Positions 44,054 through 53,000 of a stretch of DNA of 64,000 bases are shown here, one piece after another. Every line of letters begins with the position of its first letter. Positions within the stretch are counted from its first letter, which is position 1. The notes under the pieces were generated by a model that saw only the letters and a list, made by a program, of their open reading frames with translations, did not search any database and was not told the DNA's origin. Source of the stretch: Thermoguttaceae bacterium (GTDB taxonomy: Bacteria > Planctomycetota > Planctomycetia > Pirellulales > Thermoguttaceae); NCBI GenBank assembly GCA_017550965.1, contig JAFZNK010000300.1, positions 1-64,000 of the forward strand, written 5' to 3'. Position numbers and translations under genes: made by a program.

Positions 44054-46165
44054 ATGAACTTGAAACGAACACGACAATTTGCGTTTTATTGCGTATTATG
44101 GCTAACAGCCGCAGGGTCGGCGTTCGTCTGCAAACACAGTCTCGCTCAAGACGCTCCAACCAACCAGGTGGTATTCTTTTCCATTCCTGTCGACGTCGAC
44201 GCCGCTCCAATCTATGCGAGTCCGTCCCGAAGTTCATATCAAACGGGAGCCGTGCTCAAAGACCGTTATGTTGAAGTCTATTTTCATAACGGGCACGGCT
44301 TTTGCGCAATACGACCTCCTCATGGAAGCTTTTCCTGGATCAACGGAAAGTTCGTCGAATTGTCAGGCAATTCTTCGGGCTTGATTGTGTCTCCTAATGG
44401 AAAAGCGATACCTTCAAGGGTGGGCGGAGATTCTCCGTCGACGAGTTCGGTCGTTCAAGTTGGCTTGCAACACGGTCAGAAAGTTACGATTCTTGGAAAA
44501 GTCGGGCTATCTGACGGCTCCACATGGTACAAAATCGCGCCGCCTCCGGGGGAATTTCGCTGGATCGAATCAAAATCGCTTGTTCAGGACGCGGCGTTGG
44601 AACATTTGCCGCCAAAGCTTATGTTCCAGTCGGAATACATAGGGCAGTTTACAAAAGGCGAAGACGCGGCGAACGACGGCGCGCCCATCCTTCCTAACGA
44701 CGCCGACGATAATCTTGAACTGACGCTCCCGGGTTTTGACGACTTTGATCAGGAATCGCAAGAACAAAGCGGCGTAAATAATTACGACGAAAATGTTTCC
44801 GAACTCAACAATACCGACGTCGATATAGACGTCAGCGCGTTTAAACTCGAAACGTCTCGTTTAAACGCCGACGTATTCCAAACGTTGCAAAAGAAACCGG
44901 TCTCAAAAGAAGACTTGCAAATTCTCGAGCTAAGAACAGAAGCCTTATTTGACGCAGCTCCGTCAGACGACGAACGTTTTGGGCTACAGGCGATCTACGA
45001 CCTTTTGAAAAAAACGGAAAAGGGAGTCGCGCAAGGCGTTCAGGCATACCAACCAAACGGCCAAAACGCCGCGTTCGACGTTTCCGCCCCTTACCAAGGT
45101 CAGGGAGCGACGTTTGGGAGCCCAACGTTAAACGGAACTTTCCCTCAGAACGGATCTGCACTTCCCTCGACAGGCTTCTCCAATATCCAACCTAATTTCA
45201 ACGGATCAAACGTGCGATGGGTTCAAGCGTTCGACGAAAATGGAAACGCTCAGATGTTGCCTGTCGATCAGAACGGCGTTGTGCTTTTACAAGATCAGAT
45301 TTTGGGAAATCCTACTCCCAATTCGCTCGGCGCAAATAGCCTCAATAATGGAGATGGAATTGGTTCGCTTCCTCCGTCGTATGTGTCTTCCAACCGACTT
45401 GGTTCGACGAACAAAGGAAAGACCAAAAAGACGTCGTTCGCGTTCTCAAGCGAAAATTCCCCGTTCAGCCCCAAATCAAAGAGTCCGCGCATTGTCGTAG
45501 ACGACGTTTCCGAACACGCGAATTCTAATTTATCTCGATTGCCTTCGTTATTTCCGACTCCTCAAACGATCGTTCCCCCGCAAGATTACAACGTAGGCGT
45601 TCCGTTAAGCCAAACGCGCCAGAATTCCAGACTTGTCGCGCAAGCCCAACGAAAAGCCTCTCAAAACGGCTTAAACGACAATGCTGCCAACAAGACAGAA
45701 ACACAACTTGCGTCTTCAGAAGCAAGCCGCGCCCGCAAGCCTCAGGGAACGCTTGTTTTTCAGGCGCCGCAATTGACAGACTCTTCGTCGAAAGATCCTC
45801 AGGCAAAGGACTCGACCGTCACGCCCGCGTCTTCAGAAACGAAGAAGGCTAACAACGTTGAAAAAACGAACAAAATACGTCAAACCGGTTCCTTCACGCC
45901 TATCACCGTCCGTAGCGCCGACGGCTTTGAAGCAAAGGGAACGCTCATCGCCATTTCCTCGCCGGGCGACGGAGCCCCAAGATACGCTCTTCTTGACGCC
46001 GCTGGGAATAATTTAAGTATTAACGCCTATTTAGAATCGTCAAAGGGCGTGATACTGGAATCGTTTGTTGGAAAGAAAGTCGGCGTTAAAGGGAACGTCG
46101 GCTCGGTCGCTGTCGACGGACAAACGTATAAGCTTATTATTGTTAGTTCCGTCTTTCCTTTGTAA
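44054..46165 (+). CDS. Exported protein with two SH3-like domains, unknown function
   Basis: 703 aa with a signal peptide (FYCVLWLTAAGSAFVCKHSLA). Two SH3b-like domains lie near the N-terminus: VDVDAAPIYASPSRSSYQTG... SFSWINGKFV (about 35-95) and LQHGQKVTILGKVG... STWYKIAPPPGEFRWI (about 135-180). A long low-complexity middle rich in Asn, Gln, Ser and Pro follows (about 320-590). The C-terminus is a compact beta domain (FTPITVRSADGFEAKGTLIA to YKLIIVS, about 615-700), perhaps an OB fold. Such SH3b-plus-linker proteins are common in planctomycetes and may bind envelope polymers; no enzymatic motif is visible. It converges with the histidine kinase gene, 18 nt apart. Confidence 0.75.
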   Translation: MNLKRTRQFAFYCVLWLTAAGSAFVCKHSLAQDAPTNQVVFFSIPVDVDAAPIYASPSRSSYQTGAVLKDRYVEVYFHNGHGFCAIRPPHGSFSWINGKFVELSGNSSGLIVSPNGKAIPSRVGGDSPSTSSVVQVGLQHGQKVTILGKVGLSDGSTWYKIAPPPGEFRWIESKSLVQDAALEHLPPKLMFQSEYIGQFTKGEDAANDGAPILPNDADDNLELTLPGFDDFDQESQEQSGVNNYDENVSELNNTDVDIDVSAFKLETSRLNADVFQTLQKKPVSKEDLQILELRTEALFDAAPSDDERFGLQAIYDLLKKTEKGVAQGVQAYQPNGQNAAFDVSAPYQGQGATFGSPTLNGTFPQNGSALPSTGFSNIQPNFNGSNVRWVQAFDENGNAQMLPVDQNGVVLLQDQILGNPTPNSLGANSLNNGDGIGSLPPSYVSSNRLGSTNKGKTKKTSFAFSSENSPFSPKSKSPRIVVDDVSEHANSNLSRLPSLFPTPQTIVPPQDYNVGVPLSQTRQNSRLVAQAQRKASQNGLNDNAANKTETQLASSEASRARKPQGTLVFQAPQLTDSSSKDPQAKDSTVTPASSETKKANNVEKTNKIRQTGSFTPITVRSADGFEAKGTLIAISSPGDGAPRYALLDAAGNNLSINAYLESSKGVILESFVGKKVGVKGNVGSVAVDGQTYKLIIVSSVFPL

Positions 46166-46183
46166 AACGCGCCGAAAGAAACG

Positions 46184-46948
46184 TTAATATACCACGCTCC
46201 AACGTTGTCCGCTGGGAAAACTTCTCGATTTCTCGTAAACGAGCCTCATTCCAAGAGCTTCCGTGTAACGAAGCGCTTTAGGCAAGCCAAATCCTAAACC
46301 GCGTCCCGCTTGTCGTCCGGAATAAAACGGAGCAAACATCAACTGTTGCTCCTCTTCTGAAATACAGGGACCGTCGTTCTCGACGCCAATTTCCAAAAAA
46401 GACGAATGTTCCCCGGACGCCGATTTCTCTTGATCCCGGAGGTTACAGAAGAAAGACAACCTGCCGTTTTGAGAAATTGCGTCGCTTGCATTTCTACTCA
46501 AAGCGTCTAACACGCTTGCCAACATCGCTTCGTCAGTTTCAATCTCTTTCGTCCTTGAACCGACATAATCGACGTCAATCTGAATTTCAGAAGCGTTAAG
46601 ACGCTTCTTTTCACGTTTTGTCCATTCTTCGAAAAACCGGGCGATATTAATCGCGCCGTATTCAGGTTTTGGCGGTCGGGCAAAACTACGAATGTCGGCA
46701 ATCATCTCGTACGCGCGGCGCGTCTGGGCGATAATTGCGGCAAACGCTTCGCGTACCGCAGGATCTCTTTCTAATCGAAGGCGTTTCTGAGATATGGCGC
46801 TAATAATCGCAAGGGGATTATTTAACTCATGTCCCGCTCCTGCGGAAAATTCAGCCATAAAGTCGAACAAACGCTTTTCAAAATCCTCCGCGCACATCGT
46901 TCCGTCGTCGTCGGGTGAATTATTATCCGGTATATTTTGTGTATTCAT
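46184..46948 (-). CDS. Soluble sensor histidine kinase
   Basis: 254 aa, no membrane segment and no recognised input domain. The H-box is SAGAGHELNNPLAIIS (His near residue 40). The N-box LSRNASDAIS (about 152), G1 VENDGPCIS and G2 GRGLGFGLPKAL mark the ATPase domain, and the C-terminus is complete (SGQRWSVVY). G1 lacks the usual second Gly-x-Gly spacing (DGP), as in several NtrB-like kinases. The HTH-receiver gene lies 88 nt upstream on the same strand, so they are a likely two-component pair, though a terminator-like hairpin stands between them. Confidence 0.9.
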   Translation of the reverse strand: MNTQNIPDNNSPDDDGTMCAEDFEKRLFDFMAEFSAGAGHELNNPLAIISAISQKRLRLERDPAVREAFAAIIAQTRRAYEMIADIRSFARPPKPEYGAINIARFFEEWTKREKKRLNASEIQIDVDYVGSRTKEIETDEAMLASVLDALSRNASDAISQNGRLSFFCNLRDQEKSASGEHSSFLEIGVENDGPCISEEEQQLMFAPFYSGRQAGRGLGFGLPKALRYTEALGMRLVYEKSRSFPSGQRWSVVY

Positions 46949-46971
46949 CCTATTTTGTTATAATGTCGTAT

Positions 46972-46994
46972 AAAAAACGGCTCGTAAAGAGCCG
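46972..46994 (-). terminator. Terminator or attenuator between regulator and kinase genes
   Basis: Minus-strand hairpin CGGCTC-TTTAC-GAGCCG followed by six T's (46977-46972). It could end most transcripts after the regulator gene and so lower kinase expression. Confidence 0.75.
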
Positions 46995-47036
46995 CGAATT
47001 TTTGCATCGAAGTAAAAAAAGTTACTTCAAATTAGT

Positions 47037-47618
47037 TCATACGATCGATTCAATCTCAAGTAATCGACAAATCGTATCGATAAGCTTCTCGGTTTCAAAA
47101 GGCTTCGCCAAAAATTCGTTAGCGCCGGCGCGACGAAGTTCGTCAATTTTATCTTCTTCGACAATTCCAGACACGCAGACAATTTTAACAGCTTCAAGCG
47201 ATTTATCGTTACGAACGCGAACGCAAACGTCTTTACCGTTAATGTCGGGCAACATAACGTCGAGAATAATGAGGTCGGGACGATATTCGCGAACCGTCAT
47301 ACCAGCGTCAAAACCGTTATTCACAGACCGAGTCTCAAAACGACCGTCCCCTTCCAAAACGTCGACGAGCAATTCGACAAGCTCTTTATCGTCGTCGACA
47401 ACGAGGACTTTGCGCTTTCCGCTTTCGAGCGCGTCGGTTGGAATATTGTTTTCCTTCATAAACGAATAAAGACTCTCGCGAGGAATCCGTCGAAAACGAC
47501 TTCCCGGAACGCGAAAGCCTTTTAATTGTCCAGAATCAAAGCAACGGATGATTGTTTGTTGGCTAACTTTGCAAATCTTAGCGGCTTCGCCCGTGGTGAA
47601 TACTGTTTTAATTCCCAT
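47037..47618 (-). CDS. Response regulator with N-terminal excisionase-type HTH
   Basis: 193 aa. Residues 1-60 form an HTH_17/MerR-like domain: FTTGEAAKICKVSQQTIIRC, SGQLKGFRVPGS and RRIPRESLYSFM. Residues about 69-190 are a complete receiver: KVLVVDDDKEL (acidic pair), IILDVMLPDINGKDV (phospho-acceptor Asp), VKIVCVSGI (Ser) and NEFLAKPFE (Lys). The domain order, DNA-binding first, is the reverse of most response regulators but is seen in planctomycetes. It is a close paralogue of the protein at 4027-4605, which has lost the acidic pair. The soluble kinase downstream is the likely partner. Target genes unknown. Confidence 0.93.
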   Translation of the reverse strand: MGIKTVFTTGEAAKICKVSQQTIIRCFDSGQLKGFRVPGSRFRRIPRESLYSFMKENNIPTDALESGKRKVLVVDDDKELVELLVDVLEGDGRFETRSVNNGFDAGMTVREYRPDLIILDVMLPDINGKDVCVRVRNDKSLEAVKIVCVSGIVEEDKIDELRRAGANEFLAKPFETEKLIDTICRLLEIESIV

Positions 47619-48457
47619 TATAGTAGCCTACGTTATATAAAAAGTGATATCCGTTGTCGCCAGGAGTTTGAGGAAAGTTCAACAAAGCGCTTTCCTCGAA
47701 CGTCTCGACGCTTATCAAAAAAGCGAATCTAACGAAAAGTGAGAACAATATAAAAGGTCTCTCGACACGATTGTTAAATTATTCTCATTTTGCCGAATTT
47801 ATGTATTAGCCCAATTATAGCTAATTTATCTGTGGAGTCAACATCAAAATACGTTTACAAATTACCTCGAAACGCCGAAGCGCATGTCGGAACGCTCCAA
47901 AAAAGCTAACAATAACCTCTCAGTTACGCTAACTTCCTTATTCTGAATCTCCAAGTTTTCTCATTTTAAACAATCGACTTTATTTTGCCAACCTCTTTAA
48001 GAACTAAAAATAATATTTTTTGTCTTTTTTTCTTTTTTTTATTTTTTTACGTCAAACATTTCTTCAACGAATTTTCCCAAAACTCAACATTTTGAATACT
48101 TATAAACTATTTTAACAACAAACAACCAGCGAGCGATAGGAACAGAAAAACTTCGAATTATAGTTGTCCGTCACAGGTTACGACAATATAAAGCCCGCGC
48201 TACTCGGCAAATAGTCGACGTCTTTCCTTCTGAAAAGCCGTTTGAGGAACAAATAAAAAGCCTCGGTTAAAGCTTATACGTTCCAACTTTTCTTCAACAA
48301 ATCGATCGTGTCTGGACTTGCGTCAAAAGACAACCGACGCTTTTTCCCTTGCATTTTACGCAAAAAAAGCTATATTTAGGCGAGAAAACAAGGCGTTTTT
48401 GTTTATCGCCAACAGGTTTTAAACGTCGTCATAAACAACAGTTTCAAGGAGTCCCTA
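47619..48457. other. 839-nt divergent intergenic region with T-rich tract
   Basis: AT-rich between 47760 and 48120, with a nearly pure T tract at 48015-48048. The right end holds the pfp promoter (48349-48376) and an AAGGAG ribosome-binding site (48447-48452). No DnaA-box cluster, tRNA, known RNA or protein gene was seen. Confidence 0.45.
48349..48376 (+). promoter_or_regulatory. Sigma70-type promoter of pfp
   Basis: TTGCAT (48349-48354), 16-nt spacer, TATATT (48371-48376), giving a leader of about 75 nt. Confidence 0.45.
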
Positions 48458-49762
48458 ATGACTCAACGAAAAAATCTTGTCGTCGCGCAAAGCGGCGGTC
48501 CTACTTGCGTTATCAACAGTAGTCTTCGCGGCGTTATTGACGCGGCTCGTGAATTTGACGCTATTGGAACCGTCTTCGGAGCTAATCACGGAATCGAGGG
48601 CGTGCTTAAAGAAGAGTTGCTCAACCTTTCCGCGCAACCAGAAGAAGAAATAGCGCTTCTTAGATACACGCCTGTCGCAGGTTCTATTGGAACATGCCGC
48701 TACAAACTAAAGTCCTGGCAAACGGAAGATTTCGAACGCGTCGTCGAAGTCTTTAAGGCTCACAATGTAGGTTACTTCCTCTATAACGGCGGCAACGATT
48801 CCATGGACACCGCTAACAAAATCGCTAAGCTTGCCGCTGAACGCGGTCTTGAACTACAGGCCGTCGGCGTCCCCAAAACAATCGACAACGATATTGGCGA
48901 CTCAAAGTTTCAATTAATCGATCACACGCCCGGTTACGCGTCTACCGCAAAATACTGGACCCATATGGTTCAATATGCAAACGAGGAGAACAAAGGGTCG
49001 TGCCCTGCCGATCCCGTCCTTGTTCTTCAAGCGATGGGAAGAAAAATCGGATTCATTCCCGCGGCCGCGCGTATGGCGGATCCAAAACGCGAAACGCCGT
49101 TGCTTATTTATCTTGCCGAGTCTCCCTGCTCCCTCGAACAACTTGCCGAACAAGTCAACGAAACGCTTAAAGACGCTGGGCGTTGCGTCGTTGTCGTCAG
49201 CGAAGGCTTCAATGTCGGCGACGTTGGCGCAATTAAAGACTCTTTTGGACACACTAATTTTGGAGCCAGTAAAATTACCGTCGCTCAAACGGTCGTCAAC
49301 TATCTCAACGGAGTCGGCCTCGCCGCCAAGGGAGCCGCGCGTTGTAACGTTCCCGGCACCGATCAGCGTTGTTCTATGGGTTACGCCTCAACCGTCGACT
49401 TGGACGAAGCGTACCGTCTGGGGCAAAAAGCGGTAGAGCTCGCCGCTACCGATCAAGGCGGATACATGTCGACAATTCTTCGCGACGCCGGTTTTATTTA
49501 TAGCGTTCGATACGACAAAGCGCCTCTAGCCGAGGTGGCTAATAGCGAACGAACCTTCCCTAAAGAATGGATTCTTCCAAACGGATGCGACGTTTCCGAC
49601 GACTTCTTAAGGTATCTTAAGCCGCTCGTAGGCGAAGACATGTTGACGTTGCCTATGTTAAACGGGCGGCAACGTGTTACCCAATTCCGTCCGATTTTCG
49701 CAGAAAAACAACTTGCGGAATACGTTCCCCAGGCAGATCGCCAACAACCGCCCGCTAAATAA
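48458..49762 (+). CDS. pfp: 6-phosphofructokinase, diphosphate-dependent type
   Basis: 434 aa. The enzyme phosphorylates fructose 6-phosphate to the 1,6-bisphosphate, probably with pyrophosphate. Landmarks: VVAQSGGPTCVINSSLRG at the N-terminus, YNGGNDSMDTANKIA (about residue 108), where Asp follows GGN instead of the Gly of ATP enzymes, and VPKTIDNDI (about 136) with Lys in place of the ATP-type Gly. These two changes mark pyrophosphate use. AMGRKIGFIPAAARMA follows. AAGGAG lies 6 nt before the ATG. The reaction is reversible, so it may serve glycolysis or gluconeogenesis. It is a single-gene unit with its own promoter and terminator. Confidence 0.93.
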   Translation: MTQRKNLVVAQSGGPTCVINSSLRGVIDAAREFDAIGTVFGANHGIEGVLKEELLNLSAQPEEEIALLRYTPVAGSIGTCRYKLKSWQTEDFERVVEVFKAHNVGYFLYNGGNDSMDTANKIAKLAAERGLELQAVGVPKTIDNDIGDSKFQLIDHTPGYASTAKYWTHMVQYANEENKGSCPADPVLVLQAMGRKIGFIPAAARMADPKRETPLLIYLAESPCSLEQLAEQVNETLKDAGRCVVVVSEGFNVGDVGAIKDSFGHTNFGASKITVAQTVVNYLNGVGLAAKGAARCNVPGTDQRCSMGYASTVDLDEAYRLGQKAVELAATDQGGYMSTILRDAGFIYSVRYDKAPLAEVANSERTFPKEWILPNGCDVSDDFLRYLKPLVGEDMLTLPMLNGRQRVTQFRPIFAEKQLAEYVPQADRQQPPAK

Positions 49763-49797
49763 TCTTTTTGAAGTCGCGCGCTGAACGCTTTTTTCTC

Positions 49798-49836
49798 ACG
49801 GCTTTTCTTTCTTTTCAGAAGAAAAGCCGTTCTTTG
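49798..49836 (+). terminator. Terminator of pfp
   Basis: Stem ACGGCTTTTCTT (49798-49809) / AAGAAAAGCCGT (49819-49830), then TCTTTG. Confidence 0.75.
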
Positions 49837-50018
49837 ATAACAGACTCTTCCCCGAAAAATTCTCTCAAGAAAATACGACTTGTAGCAATAGTCGTTATTT
49901 TGTATTCTCTCGCAAGGTCGATTTCGTCAATTGCGCTTGACGAAAAGAAGGGATTGTTTTCTTGAAAGCGCGTCAAAATGAAATCGATTCGCAAGTATCC
50001 GATTATAAAGGTTAGACG

Positions 50019-53000
50019 ATGCGGTTTTCAGAACCATTGACATTACACAGAACAGTCGACGAGAAATCCTCGCGCGTCGCAACGTTCGAACAACGCTTGA
50101 AGGCACGGGAACGCAATCGCTTATCGGCATTGTCAATTCTATTGATCGCGGCGTTCGTCTTTTGTTCTTTTTTTGCGTTGGGGGGTGATGCGCTCGCGCA
50201 AAACTCTTCCTCCAATACTAGCGTCAATGCGTCTAAATCGTCTAACAACGTCCTATCGCCAGAGGAAGCGAGCGGCGTTTCCATGCGAGATTTCAACGCT
50301 ATTCGCGTTATAAACTCCGATTATTTTGAAAATCCTGACGGCGGGGACGTCCCGCAAAGCGAAGACGACGTTTGGATTCCCGACCTCGCGTTAGGTAAGA
50401 AAACCTCGTCGCAATCGTCGACACAAGGTATGCGCGTTATTTCCTACGGGGAGAAAAAAACGACTACTGAAACGATCGATTATAGCGCTCCAGTGGTAAA
50501 CAGCGCCAGCAAAAAACCGGTCGTGCCACAGAACGCGGCGACAAGCGAAGAATATAAGCGTCAAAATTCTCAGAGCCAAACAAACGCCGGCGTCAATCGA
50601 GGGGCGACTCCGGCAGTCTATAACGCTCCGCAAAATAAAAACACGTCTAATCCTATTCGTCAAACTCAATCTTTAGAACCTCAAATATCAGACGGAGGAT
50701 TTGACGGATACGAACAGGGCGGCTTTAGCGATTATTCTACAGCCGAATTAGAGGACGAGGAAGAAACGACTATCTTCAGTACTAACGCGGCAAGAGAGTC
50801 GGTTGAAAGTTTGGACTCTGACGAATCGTTTGACGACTATTATGGCGTCGACGCCAATTTGCCGACTTCGGAAGATTATCCGGTTCCAGCGTCTCTGGAC
50901 GGCGCTTCCGAGGTAGTCGACGTCCAACCGACGCCGCAAATTCAAGAATCTCTTCCCAGCGACTCGCCAGATCAAACGATCGACGTCTTAAACGTCGATT
51001 CGTTTCAGGAAACGGACGCTACAGACGCTTCCAAGACGGATCCTTTTCGCGAAACTTTTGCCGCAACGGAACGTTCCAATTCTCAAAACGTCGGCAGTGA
51101 AGTCGTCCGCGATCCAAAGGAAGTCTCGCTGGAAACGGCTCAATTATCCGAAAAAGAACTGAAAAAACTGATCGTTGAAGATATTCGCATTTCCGGACTG
51201 GAAATGACGACTCAACAATTCAATAAAATCATCAAGACGAGAATTGGCGCAAAATTCAGTCAACAACGTCTTGAAGAAGACAAACGCGCATTGCTGCAAA
51301 CGAAGCAATTTATCGACGTTGCGATTTCCACTTCATGGACTCCCGATAAACCGGACAAAGTTATCGTCAACTTTGACCTCACGCCTCGCCGATTGATGCG
51401 TTATGTGAAAGTAGTCGGCAACTCAAAAATATCAAAACACGATATCCTCGAAGAACTCGGGATCAAACCGGGCGAATCGCGGATGGATCCTTACGAAGTA
51501 GAAAACGGTCGCGTAAGAATTATCGAGCTTTATAAAAGCAAGAGTTATGCGGAACCTTATGTTGAAATACTGAGAGGGGATCGTCCGGAAGATATTGGAG
51601 TCGTTTATCTTATCGACGAAGGCGTCAACCAAAGAGTTCTAAAGACCAAGTTCACGGGAAACACGATCGTAAGCGCCGCGCGTTTACGTAGTTTGATTTC
51701 CGTCAAGCCGGGATTTCTTTATTTCATTGGCGGGAAGTTTACGCGCGAACTACTCGACGCCGACGTCGAAAAACTGCTTGAATATTATCGACAACTTGGA
51801 TATTTCGACGCTCGTATCGATCGAGAATATCAAGAAGGTTCCGGCTTTGCGGGCCTGGGTAAAGACAACGCCTGGGTTACGGTTCACTATATCATCGATG
51901 AAGGGCCCCGCTATAAAATCAGGAACTTTGTATTCAGCGGCAACCGCGTGATGAAGACGGAAGAGTTGGAGAAGAAGCTAAAAGTCAAGCCTGGTTCCTT
52001 CTATTATTTCAACGACGTCGAAGCAGACCGAGTTACTTTACGTTGCGAATACCAAAACATGGGATACGTCCGCGCCGACATTACCCCCAACCTGGTCTTT
52101 ACGGACGAGGTGGGAGTAGTCGACGTTCGTTATGATATTGTTGAAGATCATCGTTATCGCGTCCGCGACGTCATTGTCGACTACGTCGGAACGGAGTCAC
52201 GAACGATGACTCCCGTCGTCTTGAATATACTCAGTTTGACGCCTGGCGAACTTCTTGACGGCGTTAAGATTCGACAAAGCGAAAACGCGTTGCGTCTATC
52301 GGGCTACTTTAACGATAAACCGTCAGAAGGTCAATTGCCTGAAATCGCCGTTATTCCAGACGAAAGCGCCGTCTTTGTTACCCAAAAACACGGCGACACG
52401 CAAACGCTCAAAGAAGCGCGTCGAATTGAAGACGATGACGACGACGATGAAAGCGATCAGGAGAGCAAATCGTCCAGAACGACTCGTGGACAACGAGTTA
52501 CGCGGGGGCAGACCGCCGAAACGAAAGCGCTGATTGCTAGTTATGTTCCCTATGATCAAACGAAGCGGGAACAAGAGTCAAAACAGTCGTCTGAACCCGT
52601 TCAGACGACCCAAACGGCTTACCAGTCTTACGGTCCCAGCGTATCGCACAAGAATGAGAAAACAATCGCGACGGCGCCAAAAGTTCAAATATCTCCCATT
52701 CGTCCGTTTAACTCGATCATTAGAGCTCAAACGACGATTCCAAGCGGTTTTTCGTCCGTAACGACGCGTGCAAACTCAAACGTGTCCTCGGGGTATACCG
52801 CGTACGATCCGAACGCCACGCAAAATTCGCAATATGCAATTGGTCAGGAATACGCCAACTATCAAGACGAATATATCGATAATCCGTATGAAGAAAGCTC
52901 TACTCCGGCGGGATTCTCTCATGGCGTTTACGACTCGGTTGTCGTCCCTGCCGTTGATCCCATAAGTCCGGAAGAAGACGATATCTACAACGGAGACGTT

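Noticed and set aside
47990-48120. Possible replication origin in the AT-rich tract
   Set aside because: No cluster of DnaA boxes (TTATCCACA-like) and no dnaA, dnaN or gid genes nearby.
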